Shown here: piece by piece, positions 1-7,398 of the stretch
How the letters are laid out: each line of letters begins with the position of its first letter
Position numbering within the stretch: the first letter of the stretch is position 1
DNA from: Pseudomonas sp. ANT_J12
Lineage (GTDB): Bacteria > Pseudomonadota > Gammaproteobacteria > Pseudomonadales > Pseudomonadaceae
Length of the DNA stretch: 64,000 bases
Assembly (NCBI RefSeq): GCF_008370045.1
Contig: NZ_VOBN01000001.1
Coordinates: forward strand, 496,001 to 560,000
Direction: 5' to 3'
Notes under the pieces: model-generated
What the model was told of the DNA's origin: nothing
The model's database searches: none
What the model saw: only the letters and a program-made list of their open reading frames with translations
Position numbers and translations under genes: made by a program

Positions 1-206
1 GTGAGCGGGTGACGAATTGGCTGGCGGAAGGTGTGATCAAGCAGCACCGCACGGTGGGTACTTTGTTGAATACCTTGATCGCGGCGGGATTCACGATTCA
101 GCACGTCAATGAATGGGGGCCGAGCGATGCCGAGGTGGCGGCGCAGCCGGCTCTGGCGGAGGAGCGAGAGCGGCCGATGATGATGTTGGTGGCGGTGGAA
201 CGTTGA
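1..206 (+). CDS. Class I SAM-dependent methyltransferase, C-terminal fragment
   Basis: The window opens inside this gene; only the last 67 or so codons are present, in the frame starting at base 3, ending in TGA. The tail (HRTVGTLLNTLIAAGF, then HVNEWGPSD, then a run ending MMMLVAVER) resembles the end of small class I methyltransferases, where a final beta strand follows a substrate-binding helix. The SAM-binding motif I lies outside the window, so substrate and exact family cannot be judged. The GTG at 9 is an internal codon, not a convincing start, because the frame is open upstream of it. Confidence 0.6.
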   Translation, partial: ERVTNWLAEGVIKQHRTVGTLLNTLIAAGFTIQHVNEWGPSDAEVAAQPALAEERERPMMMLVAVER

Positions 207-234
207 CACTTAAATAGAACGAACACTGATGACT

Positions 235-266
235 CTGTGGCGAGGGAGCAAGCTCCCCCGCCACAG
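235..266. terminator. Hairpin after the methyltransferase; short B-family repeat
   Basis: CTGTGGCG and CGCCACAG form the outer arms and GGGAGC/GCTCCC the inner arms, giving a nearly perfect 32-base hairpin with a two-base loop. It lies between two convergent genes and could stop transcription from both, though no T-run follows. The core is the same as in the longer B-family repeats of this window. Confidence 0.6.
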
Positions 267-286
267 GTTCAGTGCGACATCCGCTT

Positions 287-1057
287 TTACCGCGTCGCGA
301 CGATGAACAACCGTGGAAACGGCAACAGCACCGTCCCATCCTCCAGCGCCGGATAAGCCTGCTCGACCGCCGCCAGATACCGCTTCAAATACTCCGCCCG
401 CTCGCCCTCATCCAGCGGATCGAGAAACGGCCGCAGGCCACTGCCCTTGAACCACTCCACCATGCCCGAGGCACCACCCGCCAGTGGATGATGGTAAGTC
501 GTGCGCCACACATCAACCCGCTTACAGTGCGGCCGCAGCATCGAGTAGTAATCGCTGGCACTGGCCATTTCCGTCCGTTGCCCGGCGGCGTCCGCCAGTT
601 TGCTGGCCCACGGGCCATTGGCGGCGATTTCGCGCATCAGGCGATGGGACGGTTCGTTGAGGTTGTCGGGCATCTGGATTGCCAGGCTGCCCCCCTTGGT
701 CAGTCGAGAGGCGAGCGACGGCAGCAACGTCCCGTGATCGGGCAGCCACTGCAATACGGCGTTGGCGAATATCACGTCGAACGGGCCGCTATCGTTCCAG
801 GTTCCGATGTCAACGGTGTCGAACTTCACTTGTGGCAGGCGCTTGCGGGCGGCTTCGATCATGTCGGGCGAGCTGTCCACGCCGCGCACCCAGGCATTAT
901 CGAAACGCTCTACCAGCAATTCCGTGGAGTTGCCGGGGCCGCAGCCGATATCAATGGCCGAGCGCGCATCCACGGGCGGGATGGCTGCGAGCAGATCCCG
1001 GGCCGGGCGGGTGCGTTCATCTTCAAAAGCGACGTATTGCTTGGCGGACCAACTCAT
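287..1057 (-). CDS. tam: Trans-aconitate 2-methyltransferase (Tam family)
   Basis: A 256-residue class I SAM methyltransferase that by family methylates trans-aconitate, a by-product of citrate/aconitate chemistry that inhibits aconitase. The N-terminus carries motif I (DIGCGPGNS, about residues 39-47), an acidic motif II (GVDSSPDM), then FANAVLQWLPDH and QMPDN, all hallmarks of Tam, and it ends with FPRLFIVA as in E. coli Tam. Length equals the usual 250-260 residues. I chose the ATG at 1057 because AGGAG lies six bases upstream (1064-1068); the frame stays open to 1138 but has no better start. It stands alone, convergent with the preceding gene. A second Tam-like gene lies at 49897-50706. 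Confidence 0.88.
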   Translation of the reverse strand: MSWSAKQYVAFEDERTRPARDLLAAIPPVDARSAIDIGCGPGNSTELLVERFDNAWVRGVDSSPDMIEAARKRLPQVKFDTVDIGTWNDSGPFDVIFANAVLQWLPDHGTLLPSLASRLTKGGSLAIQMPDNLNEPSHRLMREIAANGPWASKLADAAGQRTEMASASDYYSMLRPHCKRVDVWRTTYHHPLAGGASGMVEWFKGSGLRPFLDPLDEGERAEYLKRYLAAVEQAYPALEDGTVLLPFPRLFIVATR

Positions 1058-1243
1058 TGCGTTCTCCTGTCGAAGGGGTGTCCTGGCCTGGGCCGACAAC
1101 CGGTTCGCTACGATACTCCGCCCTGTGCGCCAGCCCAATCCGACTTATGGCGATCGCAGAGGATATGCCGCGCGGTTTTTATCGCTGATTCATTGCAAGA
1201 CATAACCCAATCGACCGTTCGTCGAGGGAACAGTCAAGCGATT

Positions 1244-1271
1244 TTGACAGCCTGAATATCACACCTATAGC
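1244..1271 (+). promoter_or_regulatory. Candidate sigma70 promoter for the pixA-like genes
   Basis: A perfect TTGACA at 1244-1249 is followed after 16 bases by TATAGC at 1266-1271. It points at the PixA-like gene that begins at 1451 and would give a leader of roughly 170 bases that includes the dyad at 1406-1425. This is a pattern match only. Confidence 0.35.
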
Positions 1272-1405
1272 CCTTATCGCGGCCAGTCGGAAGGAACCCG
1301 ACCTGTCAATTTGCACGCAAGGAGCAAGGCCAACTCGTGCCTCGTGCAAGCAGGGTTCCGCCCGTAGTGTTTCAGCAACGGCCGTAAGGCAAGCAAACGT
1401 TGTCA

Positions 1406-1425
1406 TGCCTGAGGGTTATCAGGCA
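1406..1425. promoter_or_regulatory. Perfect 7-bp dyad just upstream of a pixA-like gene
   Basis: TGCCTGA and TCAGGCA flank a six-base loop, ending 15 bases before the AAGGAG ribosome-binding site of the gene at 1451. It could be a repressor operator or an RNA stem-loop controlling translation. The sequence alone does not decide. Confidence 0.35.
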
Positions 1426-1450
1426 CTCACTATGAACAAGGAGCTTTACT

Positions 1451-1954
1451 ATGTCTCGAGTCACGGATGTGCTGGTCTCTATCGACACCGAAACCATTCT
1501 GAAAAACTACCCGAACATCAGCAAAAACCCTGCTTCGCCAACGATGATCGACGTTAATCATGTGTACATGGTGACCAACCGGGACAACGTGATAAATGGT
1601 CAGGCCGGGGGCGAACTCAACCTGAAAGCACAGGTGGGCGACTTGATTCGCTGGCGAGAAACCAGCCTGTCGCAGAGCTTCGAAACCGCGGTTATTTTCT
1701 ACAAGTTCATTGGCAACAAAGGCAGCGAGTTGATCTCCACCCCTACGCCACGCAAGGCTAAGGCCTGCGTCGCCGTCCCTAACACCAGCAACCCATCGGT
1801 GCCGAGCTGCCAGAAAGTCGATAACCATTATTGGTCTTCGGAAACACTGGACTGCGGTAGCGTGACCTATCACTTCCATTTCCTGATCGTCGATCGCAAC
1901 TGCAAAATCGTCGGCTGCTGTTCGTGGGACCCGTTCATTACTATCCGTAACTGA
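1451..1954 (+). CDS. PixA/AidA-family inclusion body protein
   Basis: A 167-residue protein of the AidA/PixA family. PixA forms methionine-rich inclusions in Xenorhabdus; AidA of Ralstonia and Burkholderia is quorum-sensing dependent and linked to virulence; molecular function is unknown. Family features seen: the opening DVLVSIDTETILKNYPN, the NHVYMVT strand, a central LIRWRETSLS segment, and the DNHYWSSE block followed by FHFLIVDRNCKIVGC near the end. There is no signal peptide, so it is probably cytoplasmic. AAGGAG stands seven bases before the ATG. A second family member follows 121 bases downstream; the two are clearly diverged. The C-terminal third has six cysteines, which is unusually many for a cytoplasmic protein. 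Confidence 0.8.
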   Translation: MSRVTDVLVSIDTETILKNYPNISKNPASPTMIDVNHVYMVTNRDNVINGQAGGELNLKAQVGDLIRWRETSLSQSFETAVIFYKFIGNKGSELISTPTPRKAKACVAVPNTSNPSVPSCQKVDNHYWSSETLDCGSVTYHFHFLIVDRNCKIVGCCSWDPFITIRN

Positions 1955-1962
1955 CGAAGGCT

Positions 1963-1984
1963 GGCCCCTTGGCGACAAGGGGCC
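1963..1984. terminator. Hairpin between the two pixA-like genes
   Basis: GGCCCCTT and AAGGGGCC form a perfect eight-base stem around a six-base loop, nine bases after the first pixA-like stop codon. It is followed by a C-rich rather than T-rich tract, so it may attenuate or stabilise the transcript rather than terminate it fully. Confidence 0.45.
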
Positions 1985-2075
1985 TCCCCCCGTTCGTTGC
2001 CGTTTCGGCAGGAACAGGATGTCTTGCATGAACCGAAGCGGCTGCCGTGCAGTGCCACCATCATGAAAGGAATCC

Positions 2076-2618
2076 ATGATGACTTCCGAACCGATCAAAT
2101 CGCCTTCATCCAGCGTCGCGACGGCCAACAATGTGCTGCTGATTGTTGATGCCGAATCGCTGCTGACAAAGTACCCGACACCCAGTCTTGAGGCACAAGA
2201 TCCGACGACCATCAGCGAAGGATTCATCTTTGCCGTCGGCGGGAAAGACGCCAATCAAATAGCGATTAGTGACAGCTATTTGACGCTACCCACCTGCAAT
2301 GGAAAAACCTTCCACATTCGCGGCCGCACCGTGAGTCTGCTCGCTGAAAACAGCGTGGTGTTCTACGACATGGCCGTGAGCGATACCCAAGTGCTCTCCG
2401 CGCCGAAACTGGTGGTACACGCAGGCCTCACCGTTCCGGCCCCCGACCCGATAAACCCGACCCAACCGGCCAGCCACCTGGCCGATGATCACTACTGGGA
2501 GTGCGCGCAACTGACCCCGGGCGTCGCCGCCTGCGAATTGAGCTTTATGTTGGTTAACCAACAGTGCGAAGCGGTGGGGTATTTCAGTTGGGCGGTTGAG
2601 GTGAAGTTTTCTGCTTGA
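2076..2618 (+). CDS. PixA/AidA-family protein, second copy
   Basis: A 180-residue PixA/AidA-family protein, the tandem neighbour of the one at 1451. It shares the plan of its partner: VLLIVDAESLLTKYP at the start, an IRGRTVSLLAENSVVFYDM middle, DDHYWECAQL, and LSFMLVNQQCEAVGYFSWA at the end. Identity to the first copy is low by eye, suggesting an old duplication or separate acquisition. It has an extra polar stretch of about 18 residues before the first strand. AAGGAATCC precedes the ATG; a second ATG follows directly. No signal peptide is seen. The pair probably shares regulation, with the hairpin at 1963-1984 between them. Function is not known. Confidence 0.78.
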   Translation: MMTSEPIKSPSSSVATANNVLLIVDAESLLTKYPTPSLEAQDPTTISEGFIFAVGGKDANQIAISDSYLTLPTCNGKTFHIRGRTVSLLAENSVVFYDMAVSDTQVLSAPKLVVHAGLTVPAPDPINPTQPASHLADDHYWECAQLTPGVAACELSFMLVNQQCEAVGYFSWAVEVKFSA

Positions 2619-2640
2619 GTGTATTCGGCTTCAACATCGC

Positions 2641-2701
2641 CAAAAGATCGCAGCCTTCGGCAGCTCCGCCGAGCGTATTCCACCGAAGGCTGCGATCTTT
2701 C
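2641..2701. repeat. C-family palindromic repeat, probable terminator
   Basis: AAAGATCGCAGCCTTCGG (2643-2660) and its exact complement (2683-2700) enclose a 22-base loop. The same arms recur at 50712-50776, and a variant at 10103-10177. All three lie just after stop codons, consistent with rho-independent termination. Confidence 0.8.
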
Positions 2702-2789
2702 GCCCCCCCCCACAACCCTCGTTAAAAAAGAAATTCCAACACGCCGTCGCTGTCTGAATTTCAGGCGCATCCCTAGAAGGAACACGGCA

Positions 2790-3200
2790 ATGAAATTCGC
2801 AAAAGTCTCGCAGAAACTCGCGCTGTGGGCCGGCAGCCCCACGACGTTTTTGATCGCGATCATTCTGATTGCTGTGTGGGGGTTAACCGGGCCGATTTTT
2901 GGTTACAACGACACCTGGCAGCTGATCATCAACACCTCGACCACCATCATCACCTTCCTCATGGTGTTCCTGATCCAGAACACCCAGAACCGCGATACGG
3001 ACATCTTGCATTTGAAGATCGATGAGTTGCTGCGGGTGACGAAGGAGGCGCAGAACGCGATGTTGGGGCTGGAGTCGCTGGATTTGAAGCAGTTGGAAGA
3101 GTTGCGTAAGCAGTACCGCAAGATTGGCGAAGGCGAGACGATTTCCATGAATGTCGCCCCCAGCGGCGACAAGCCGAAGTCGAACCTGGATCAATGCTGA
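2790..3200 (+). CDS. Low-affinity iron permease-like small membrane protein
   Basis: A 136-residue inner-membrane protein resembling the bacterial low-affinity iron permease family (Fet4-like, PF04120). Two membrane helices are visible, at about residues 18-35 (TTFLIAIILIAVWGLTG) and 45-62 (IINTSTTIITFLMVFLI), followed by the family block QNTQNRDTDILHLKIDEL and a charged, probably cytoplasmic tail. The ATG at 2790 was chosen because AGAAGGA lies nine bases upstream; the open frame reaches back to 2619 through the palindromic repeat and is not credible. Iron transport by bacterial members is not well established, so the name describes the family, not a shown function. The neighbouring genes (DUF4142, KGG protein) suggest a general stress context. 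Confidence 0.7.
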   Translation: MKFAKVSQKLALWAGSPTTFLIAIILIAVWGLTGPIFGYNDTWQLIINTSTTIITFLMVFLIQNTQNRDTDILHLKIDELLRVTKEAQNAMLGLESLDLKQLEELRKQYRKIGEGETISMNVAPSGDKPKSNLDQC

Positions 3201-3242
3201 AAACCTCGGCGGGTGACCTCGGTCACCCGCGCTGCATAGAGG

Positions 3243-3746
3243 CTAGCGGCTGGCTTGCAGGGCCTTGGCCATCTGCAGATGGTTTTGCAGTTTGGGCAAG
3301 GTTTCTTCGGCGAATGCCTTGATTTCCGGAACGTCGGTGGTCTGCGCTTCCTGCTGGATCTGGTCGATAGCAGCCTGGGTGTTTTGCACCTGACTGGCCG
3401 CGTAGGCCTGGTCGAACGTCGGACCATCCTTCACTTCGGAGATCATCGTTTTGGACTTATCGATCACTTCTTCCCGAGGCGCGACCGGCAGGTCGAGCTT
3501 CTTGGCGATTTTCGCCAGATGCTGGTTGGCGGTGGTCAGGTCGTTGATAACCACGACGGTGTAGTCCTTGACCTCCTTGGATTCGGTTTTCTGGTGCGCC
3601 AGGCGACTGGCTTCGATGTCGGCCATGCCTTTGGCGGAGGCATCGTTGATGAAGTCGGCAGGCGACTGGGCAAAAGCGCTGCTGGCGCACAGGCCCAGCA
3701 ACGTGGCAAAACTGGCATTGCGTATACGGGTGGCCATCCGGCTCAT
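3243..3746 (-). CDS. DUF4142 domain-containing secreted protein
   Basis: A 167-residue protein with a typical signal peptide (MSRMATRIRNASFATLLGL up to ASSAFA, cleavage near residue 25), so the mature protein is periplasmic or outer. The rest is a DUF4142 four-helix domain: SPADFINDASAKGMADIEAS, the ESKEVKDYTVVVINDLTTAN helix, and a C-terminal helix ending NHLQMAKAL. The family has a ferritin-like, metal-free helical bundle look; function is unknown. I chose the ATG at 3746 with GGAGG eight bases upstream; an earlier in-frame ATG only adds a charged stretch ahead of the signal peptide. The KGG-protein gene lies 74 bases upstream on the same strand and may be co-transcribed. Confidence 0.8.
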   Translation of the reverse strand: MSRMATRIRNASFATLLGLCASSAFAQSPADFINDASAKGMADIEASRLAHQKTESKEVKDYTVVVINDLTTANQHLAKIAKKLDLPVAPREEVIDKSKTMISEVKDGPTFDQAYAASQVQNTQAAIDQIQQEAQTTDVPEIKAFAEETLPKLQNHLQMAKALQASR

Positions 3747-3820
3747 GGTCGCGCCCTCCATTCGAAAAAATTCAAACGGGAGCTTTCGCTCCCGCCTCTC
3801 GATCAAAACTACCTTATCCA

Positions 3821-3979
3821 CTACTTGGATTTCTGACCACCTTTGCGGCCCATATCGGGTTTCGCAGGGTCTTTGTCGACAGTCGTGGTGGTAGTTTTCC
3901 CACCTTTGCGACCGGCTTCAGACGCCTTCGTTCGATCGTTGGCATGGTTATCCGCGTTCGAGTTTCTTGAGTTAGGCAT
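3821..3979 (-). CDS. KGG-motif small stress-type protein (52 residues)
   Basis: A very short gene: translation from the ATG at 3979 gives a 52-residue, hydrophilic, Lys/Asn/Thr-rich protein with no cysteine and two copies of the RKGG signature, EAGRKGGK near residue 25 and MGRKGGQK near residue 47. This is the KGG (stress-induced, general stress YciG-like) family, whose members are intrinsically disordered and often RpoS-dependent. An AAGAGGT sequence lies about eight bases before the ATG and a TAG stop ends it. It is on the same strand as, and 74 bases upstream of, the DUF4142 gene. The two KGG repeats in correct frame make a chance reading frame unlikely. The role is unknown. Confidence 0.8.
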   Translation of the reverse strand: MPNSRNSNADNHANDRTKASEAGRKGGKTTTTTVDKDPAKPDMGRKGGQKSK

Positions 3980-4096
3980 GATTCTCTACCTCTTGGTGTT
4001 GATCGCGGCGAGCACAGGCCCGCATAGGATCAGAATTCCGATCTGGCCAAAGGTTTAGAAAAAATCGGGGATATTGCGACGAACGGTGGTGAAAAC

Positions 4097-5446
4097 TCAG
4101 GCTTCGAGCGGCCGGTGACGCAGGCGCTTGACCGCGTACATCGCCTCGTCGGCGTAGCGGAACAGCTGCTTTTCTTCCAGGCCATGCTCAGGATAAATCG
4201 CCGCGCCGATACTCGGTTCGATATTCAGGCTGTGGCCATCCAGGCGCAGGGGTTGCAGCAACACCTGTCGGATTTTTCCGGCGACGCTGTCGGCATCTTC
4301 GGCGGCATGGATGCTGTGCAGCAGCACCACGAACTCATCCCCGCCGATGCGCGCCACGGTGTCGCTTTCCCGCACGCAGCCCTTGAGCCGATTGGCCACC
4401 GCTTGCAGCAACATATCGCCGACCGCATGACCGTGGGTGTCGTTGACCAGTTTGAAACGGTCGAGATCAACGTACAACAGCGCCATCCGCCCGCCCTCGG
4501 AGCGGGCCTGCGCCAGCGACGATTTGAGCCGCTCGCGGAGCAATTCGCGATTGGGCAGTTGGGTGAGTTGATCGTATTGGGCCATGTGTTGCAGGCGCGC
4601 GTGCAGCTGCTTGCGCTCGATGGCGGTCGCCACCTGGGCGCAGACGTATTGCAGCAGCTCTTTGTCCTGCTCGGTGTAGCGCTCGCCGCCGGCCTCGCTT
4701 TTGACGATCAGCGCACCGATGGTGCCGTTCTGCGAGTTCAGCGGCACGCCGAGCCAGCACGGGGAATCCTGCCCCGCCACCAGCGCCTTGAAGCCTTCGG
4801 GGAGTTGATCTTGTTCCGAGGTCAGCAGGATCGACTGACCGTTGCGAATGACCTCCGCACACAAACGCCCGGTGACGGTGCCGGGCAGTTCGGGCTGATG
4901 TTCACGGTCGTCGACGTGATAGGGGAAATTCAGCTGCGCACAGTGTTCGTCATACAACGCCACGGAAAAATTCAGCGCGGGCAGCCATTCGCCGATGATG
5001 GTGTGGATGCGTTTGAACAGCGCCAGCAAATCTTCCGCCGCATGGGCCGCTTCGGAGATCGCATACAACGCCGCTTGTCGCGACTCGGCCTGTTTGCGTT
5101 CGGTGATGTCCCGGGCCACGGCGATGCGCAGTTGATCGACTTCCGACCAGCGCGCCGACCAAAGGATGTGAACCACCCGGCCGTCCTTGCGCAGGTAGCG
5201 GTTTTCGAAGTTGAGCTTGGGTTCGCCGCCGATGATTTCTCGCGCGGCATCGAGGGTGCGCTGGCGATCGGCGGGGTGTACCAGCTCGATCATCGGCTGA
5301 CCGATCAATTCATCCGGGGTGTAACCGAAAATACGCTCGCAGGCCGCGCTGACAAATACAAAGCGACCTTGCCTATCCACCGCACAGACGGCGTCCAGCA
5401 AGAGGTCGATATAGCTCGCCAAAGGCGCGGAATTTCTAGTGGTCAT
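4097..5446 (-). CDS. Diguanylate cyclase, PAS-GAF-GGDEF
   Basis: A 449-residue soluble signalling enzyme that should make cyclic di-GMP. Domains in order: PAS (about residues 10-120, with the PAC end RDITERKQAE), GAF (about 135-275), GGDEF (about 285-445). The active-site GGDEF is intact at 368-372 and the inhibitory I-site RxxD is present as RESD at 359-362, so product feedback is expected. There are no membrane segments; the input would be a small ligand or redox cue sensed by PAS or GAF. No EAL domain follows, so it is a pure synthase. It stands alone, with a LysE exporter gene upstream on the same strand and a 30-base-plus gap to the KGG gene side. Confidence 0.9.
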   Translation of the reverse strand: MTTRNSAPLASYIDLLLDAVCAVDRQGRFVFVSAACERIFGYTPDELIGQPMIELVHPADRQRTLDAAREIIGGEPKLNFENRYLRKDGRVVHILWSARWSEVDQLRIAVARDITERKQAESRQAALYAISEAAHAAEDLLALFKRIHTIIGEWLPALNFSVALYDEHCAQLNFPYHVDDREHQPELPGTVTGRLCAEVIRNGQSILLTSEQDQLPEGFKALVAGQDSPCWLGVPLNSQNGTIGALIVKSEAGGERYTEQDKELLQYVCAQVATAIERKQLHARLQHMAQYDQLTQLPNRELLRERLKSSLAQARSEGGRMALLYVDLDRFKLVNDTHGHAVGDMLLQAVANRLKGCVRESDTVARIGGDEFVVLLHSIHAAEDADSVAGKIRQVLLQPLRLDGHSLNIEPSIGAAIYPEHGLEEKQLFRYADEAMYAVKRLRHRPLEA

Positions 5447-5527
5447 GGTGCAGGGTGCGTGTCCGGGCCATGTAGCGCTGAAAAACCATCCGTGACCGGT
5501 GCCGCTGACGCGTCCCTGCGATCAGCC

Positions 5528-6166
5528 TCAAGCCTTGTTCGTGACCAGGCCTGGCAATGCATGCACCAAGGCGTTGATCGCGAAACCGATGAACATCACC
5601 CCGCACAACCGGGTGATCAACAGCTCATGCCGTTGATACACGGTGCGCACCTGCCGCGCACCGACGATGCCAATGAGAATAGCGTACGCCAGCAATCCGC
5701 CCACGAAGCTCAGGGCAATCAGCCAGGGCAGCATCGACCAATGGAGCAATTCGGCGCGGCTGGACAGCAACGCGGTGAACGTCGCCACGGCCACCGGGTA
5801 GGCTTTCGGGTTGGTCAGGCCGAACATAATGCCGTGCCAGAACGGCTGCCGCGCCGGCCCTTGCGGGGTTTCAGCGCTGCTGCGGCGAGCGCGAATCGCG
5901 CGCACACCGAGCCAGAACAGATACAGCCCGCTGAGCACGCCCAATACATCAAACGCCGTGCTGCCGATTTCCCGGGCGCCAACAATTGCGATCAGCGCCG
6001 TGCTGCACCAGACCACATCCCCAAGCAAATGCCCGCACAGGAACCCCGCCCCCGCCCGTCGCCCCCGCGCCGCGCCAATCCCGAACACCGCCAACACACC
6101 CGGGCCGGGGGTGATGCCGTAGATGAAGCCTGAGGCGAGCACGGCCATTAGTAGTGATGGGGTCAT
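5528..6166 (-). CDS. LysE-family amino-acid exporter
   Basis: A 212-residue inner-membrane protein of the LysE/RhtB superfamily, which exports amino acids or related small molecules. The N-terminal family motif GITPGPGVLAVFGIGAARGRRAGAGF is present and about six hydrophobic segments are spaced over the protein, with PKAYPVAVATFTALL in the middle as is usual for the family. Length is normal for RhtB-type members. AGGAG lies six bases before the ATG. Substrate cannot be told from the sequence and no regulator lies next to it. The diguanylate cyclase follows 80 bases downstream on the same strand but without an obvious functional link. Confidence 0.85.
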   Translation of the reverse strand: MTPSLLMAVLASGFIYGITPGPGVLAVFGIGAARGRRAGAGFLCGHLLGDVVWCSTALIAIVGAREIGSTAFDVLGVLSGLYLFWLGVRAIRARRSSAETPQGPARQPFWHGIMFGLTNPKAYPVAVATFTALLSSRAELLHWSMLPWLIALSFVGGLLAYAILIGIVGARQVRTVYQRHELLITRLCGVMFIGFAINALVHALPGLVTNKA

Positions 6167-6199
6167 GGGGAACTCCTGTTTAAGCGAATGCTGGCCAGT

Positions 6200-6640
6200 C
6201 TATCTCAGGACTTGGTGTGCGACTGACTGATCGTCGAAGAACTTCATGCCAGCGTACGGCCGTTGCCGACAGGCTTGCAGCCGTGACGCCAGATCCCCGA
6301 CATGGGCTTCGAGCTTGTGGCCGTCCGGGTCGAGGAAGTAGAACGACGCGCCCTCGCTGCGGTTATCGCGCCATTCCTGCACCCCGGTAGATCGCAAGTG
6401 TTCAACGAACACGGTGAAATCCGCAGCGCTGACGGTGAACGCGTAATGGGTGTAGTCGGCGGCAGGTTCGGACTTGCGCTCGGGATCGAGGGACAGGCAC
6501 AACCACAGGCCCGGCAGCGAGAGATAGGCGCCGGCATCCCAGATCGCGTCGAGGCGCAGGTGCAGCAGGCCTTGATAGAACGCGACGCTGCGATTGAGAT
6601 CGGTGACCGCGAGGGTCAGGTGGTTGAGGCCGGTGAGCAT
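6200..6640 (-). CDS. fosA: Fosfomycin thiol transferase FosA
   Basis: A 146-residue VOC-fold metalloenzyme that adds glutathione to fosfomycin and inactivates it. It follows P. aeruginosa FosA closely: the start [32 protein letters not shown] and [18 protein letters not shown]. The three metal ligands are present (His7, His65, Glu111), as are Thr9, Trp46, Ser95, Tyr101 and Arg120. The lysine that contacts the phosphonate in P. aeruginosa (Lys90) is an arginine here (Arg91), and the C-terminus runs about ten residues further. AGAGG ten bases before the ATG sits inside the end of the upstream gene, whose stop is only six bases away, so fosA is probably the last gene of a short operon with the two secreted proteins. 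Whether it gives resistance in vivo is not shown. Confidence 0.88.
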   Translation of the reverse strand: MLTGLNHLTLAVTDLNRSVAFYQGLLHLRLDAIWDAGAYLSLPGLWLCLSLDPERKSEPAADYTHYAFTVSAADFTVFVEHLRSTGVQEWRDNRSEGASFYFLDPDGHKLEAHVGDLASRLQACRQRPYAGMKFFDDQSVAHQVLR

Positions 6641-6646
6641 GGGTGA

Positions 6647-7375
6647 TTAACCTCTGAGCGCTTCGGGCACGACGTACTGTTTACCGTCGTAATTCAGGAT
6701 GACCCGTGTTGTTTTCAACTTTTTGGCCTTGTCCTGGCACTCTTCGCCCACCAGAAAGCGTTGGGTCACGGTCACGGTGGAGCTGACAACCAGATCCGCA
6801 AAGCCGTTGTGAAGCGTGTTGCCGATATCGACGGTTCTTTCGGTTCGCTCGCCCTGTCCCGCACAGTTACCGTCCCACTCGCCCCGCCCCGTCGACATCA
6901 CCAACCCTTCCAACACGGGGCGCAAGGTGGCGCCATCGCGCAAATACAACGCCAGTTCATTCGTGTAGTAAGAATTGATGCTTGATCGTGTTTCAAAACG
7001 CGAGCGGATGCCGAACGCGCGAGCGTCCGGCGTCAACTTGTAGCGTGCCGTATCAATGCTCAGACCTTGAAACGCCACGGCGTCCGAAGAATAGGCATCT
7101 TTTTTACGGTAGCTGGCCAGCGGTTTCGCACTGGACGAACGGATGAGCGCCAACTCCAGATCGACGTTTCCGACATCGCCGTTGCCGTCGGGAGAATCCG
7201 GCTTGAACGTCGTCGTGGCGACAATGGTCTGGTCCTCATACGCCGGCCAGACTTTGCAAAGGGTGACAGACGGCGTGTCTGCGGGTGCTTCTTCGCAACC
7301 CGCTTGTGCCTGGTTGGCCGCCGCGATGAGGCCGAGGACAGTGAGAGAGGTCAGCAGTTTGCGTGTGCTCATCAT
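6647..7375 (-). CDS. Secreted four-cysteine protein of unknown function, copy 1
   Basis: I do not recognise this family. It is a 242-residue protein with a signal peptide (MSTRKLLTSLTVLGLIAAA, cleavage after AQA). The mature part has four cysteines in the pattern C-E-x-A-P...C-K-V-W-P-A-Y near the start, GEWDGNCAG in the middle and EEC near the end, suggesting two disulfides in the periplasm. It aligns along its whole length with the protein at 7399-8136, so the two are a tandem duplication. ATG at 7375 has AGGGA five bases upstream; an alternative ATG at 7402 overlaps the upstream stop (ATGA) and would add nine residues before the signal peptide. fosA follows after six bases. Confidence 0.75.
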   Translation of the reverse strand: MMSTRKLLTSLTVLGLIAAANQAQAGCEEAPADTPSVTLCKVWPAYEDQTIVATTTFKPDSPDGNGDVGNVDLELALIRSSSAKPLASYRKKDAYSSDAVAFQGLSIDTARYKLTPDARAFGIRSRFETRSSINSYYTNELALYLRDGATLRPVLEGLVMSTGRGEWDGNCAGQGERTERTVDIGNTLHNGFADLVVSSTVTVTQRFLVGEECQDKAKKLKTTRVILNYDGKQYVVPEALRG

Positions 7376-7398
7376 GTTCTTCCCTGATGGATGCGCAG

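Larger units (their letters stand above)
1058..1450. other. Intergenic region between tam and the first pixA-like gene
   Basis: About 390 bases without a supportable gene; reading frames here on both strands are short or extend neighbouring genes. It must hold the tam promoter on the minus strand. It also contains a sigma70-like promoter candidate at 1244-1271 and a perfect dyad at 1406-1425, both facing the PixA-like genes. Confidence 0.5.

Noticed and set aside
272..1255. A 327-codon plus-strand frame opposite tam
   Set aside because: Antisense of tam, with no domain and no ribosome-binding site.
4115..6133. A 672-codon plus-strand frame across the diguanylate cyclase and LysE genes
   Set aside because: It crosses two well-supported genes on the other strand and the gap between them, and its composition is that of an antisense shadow.
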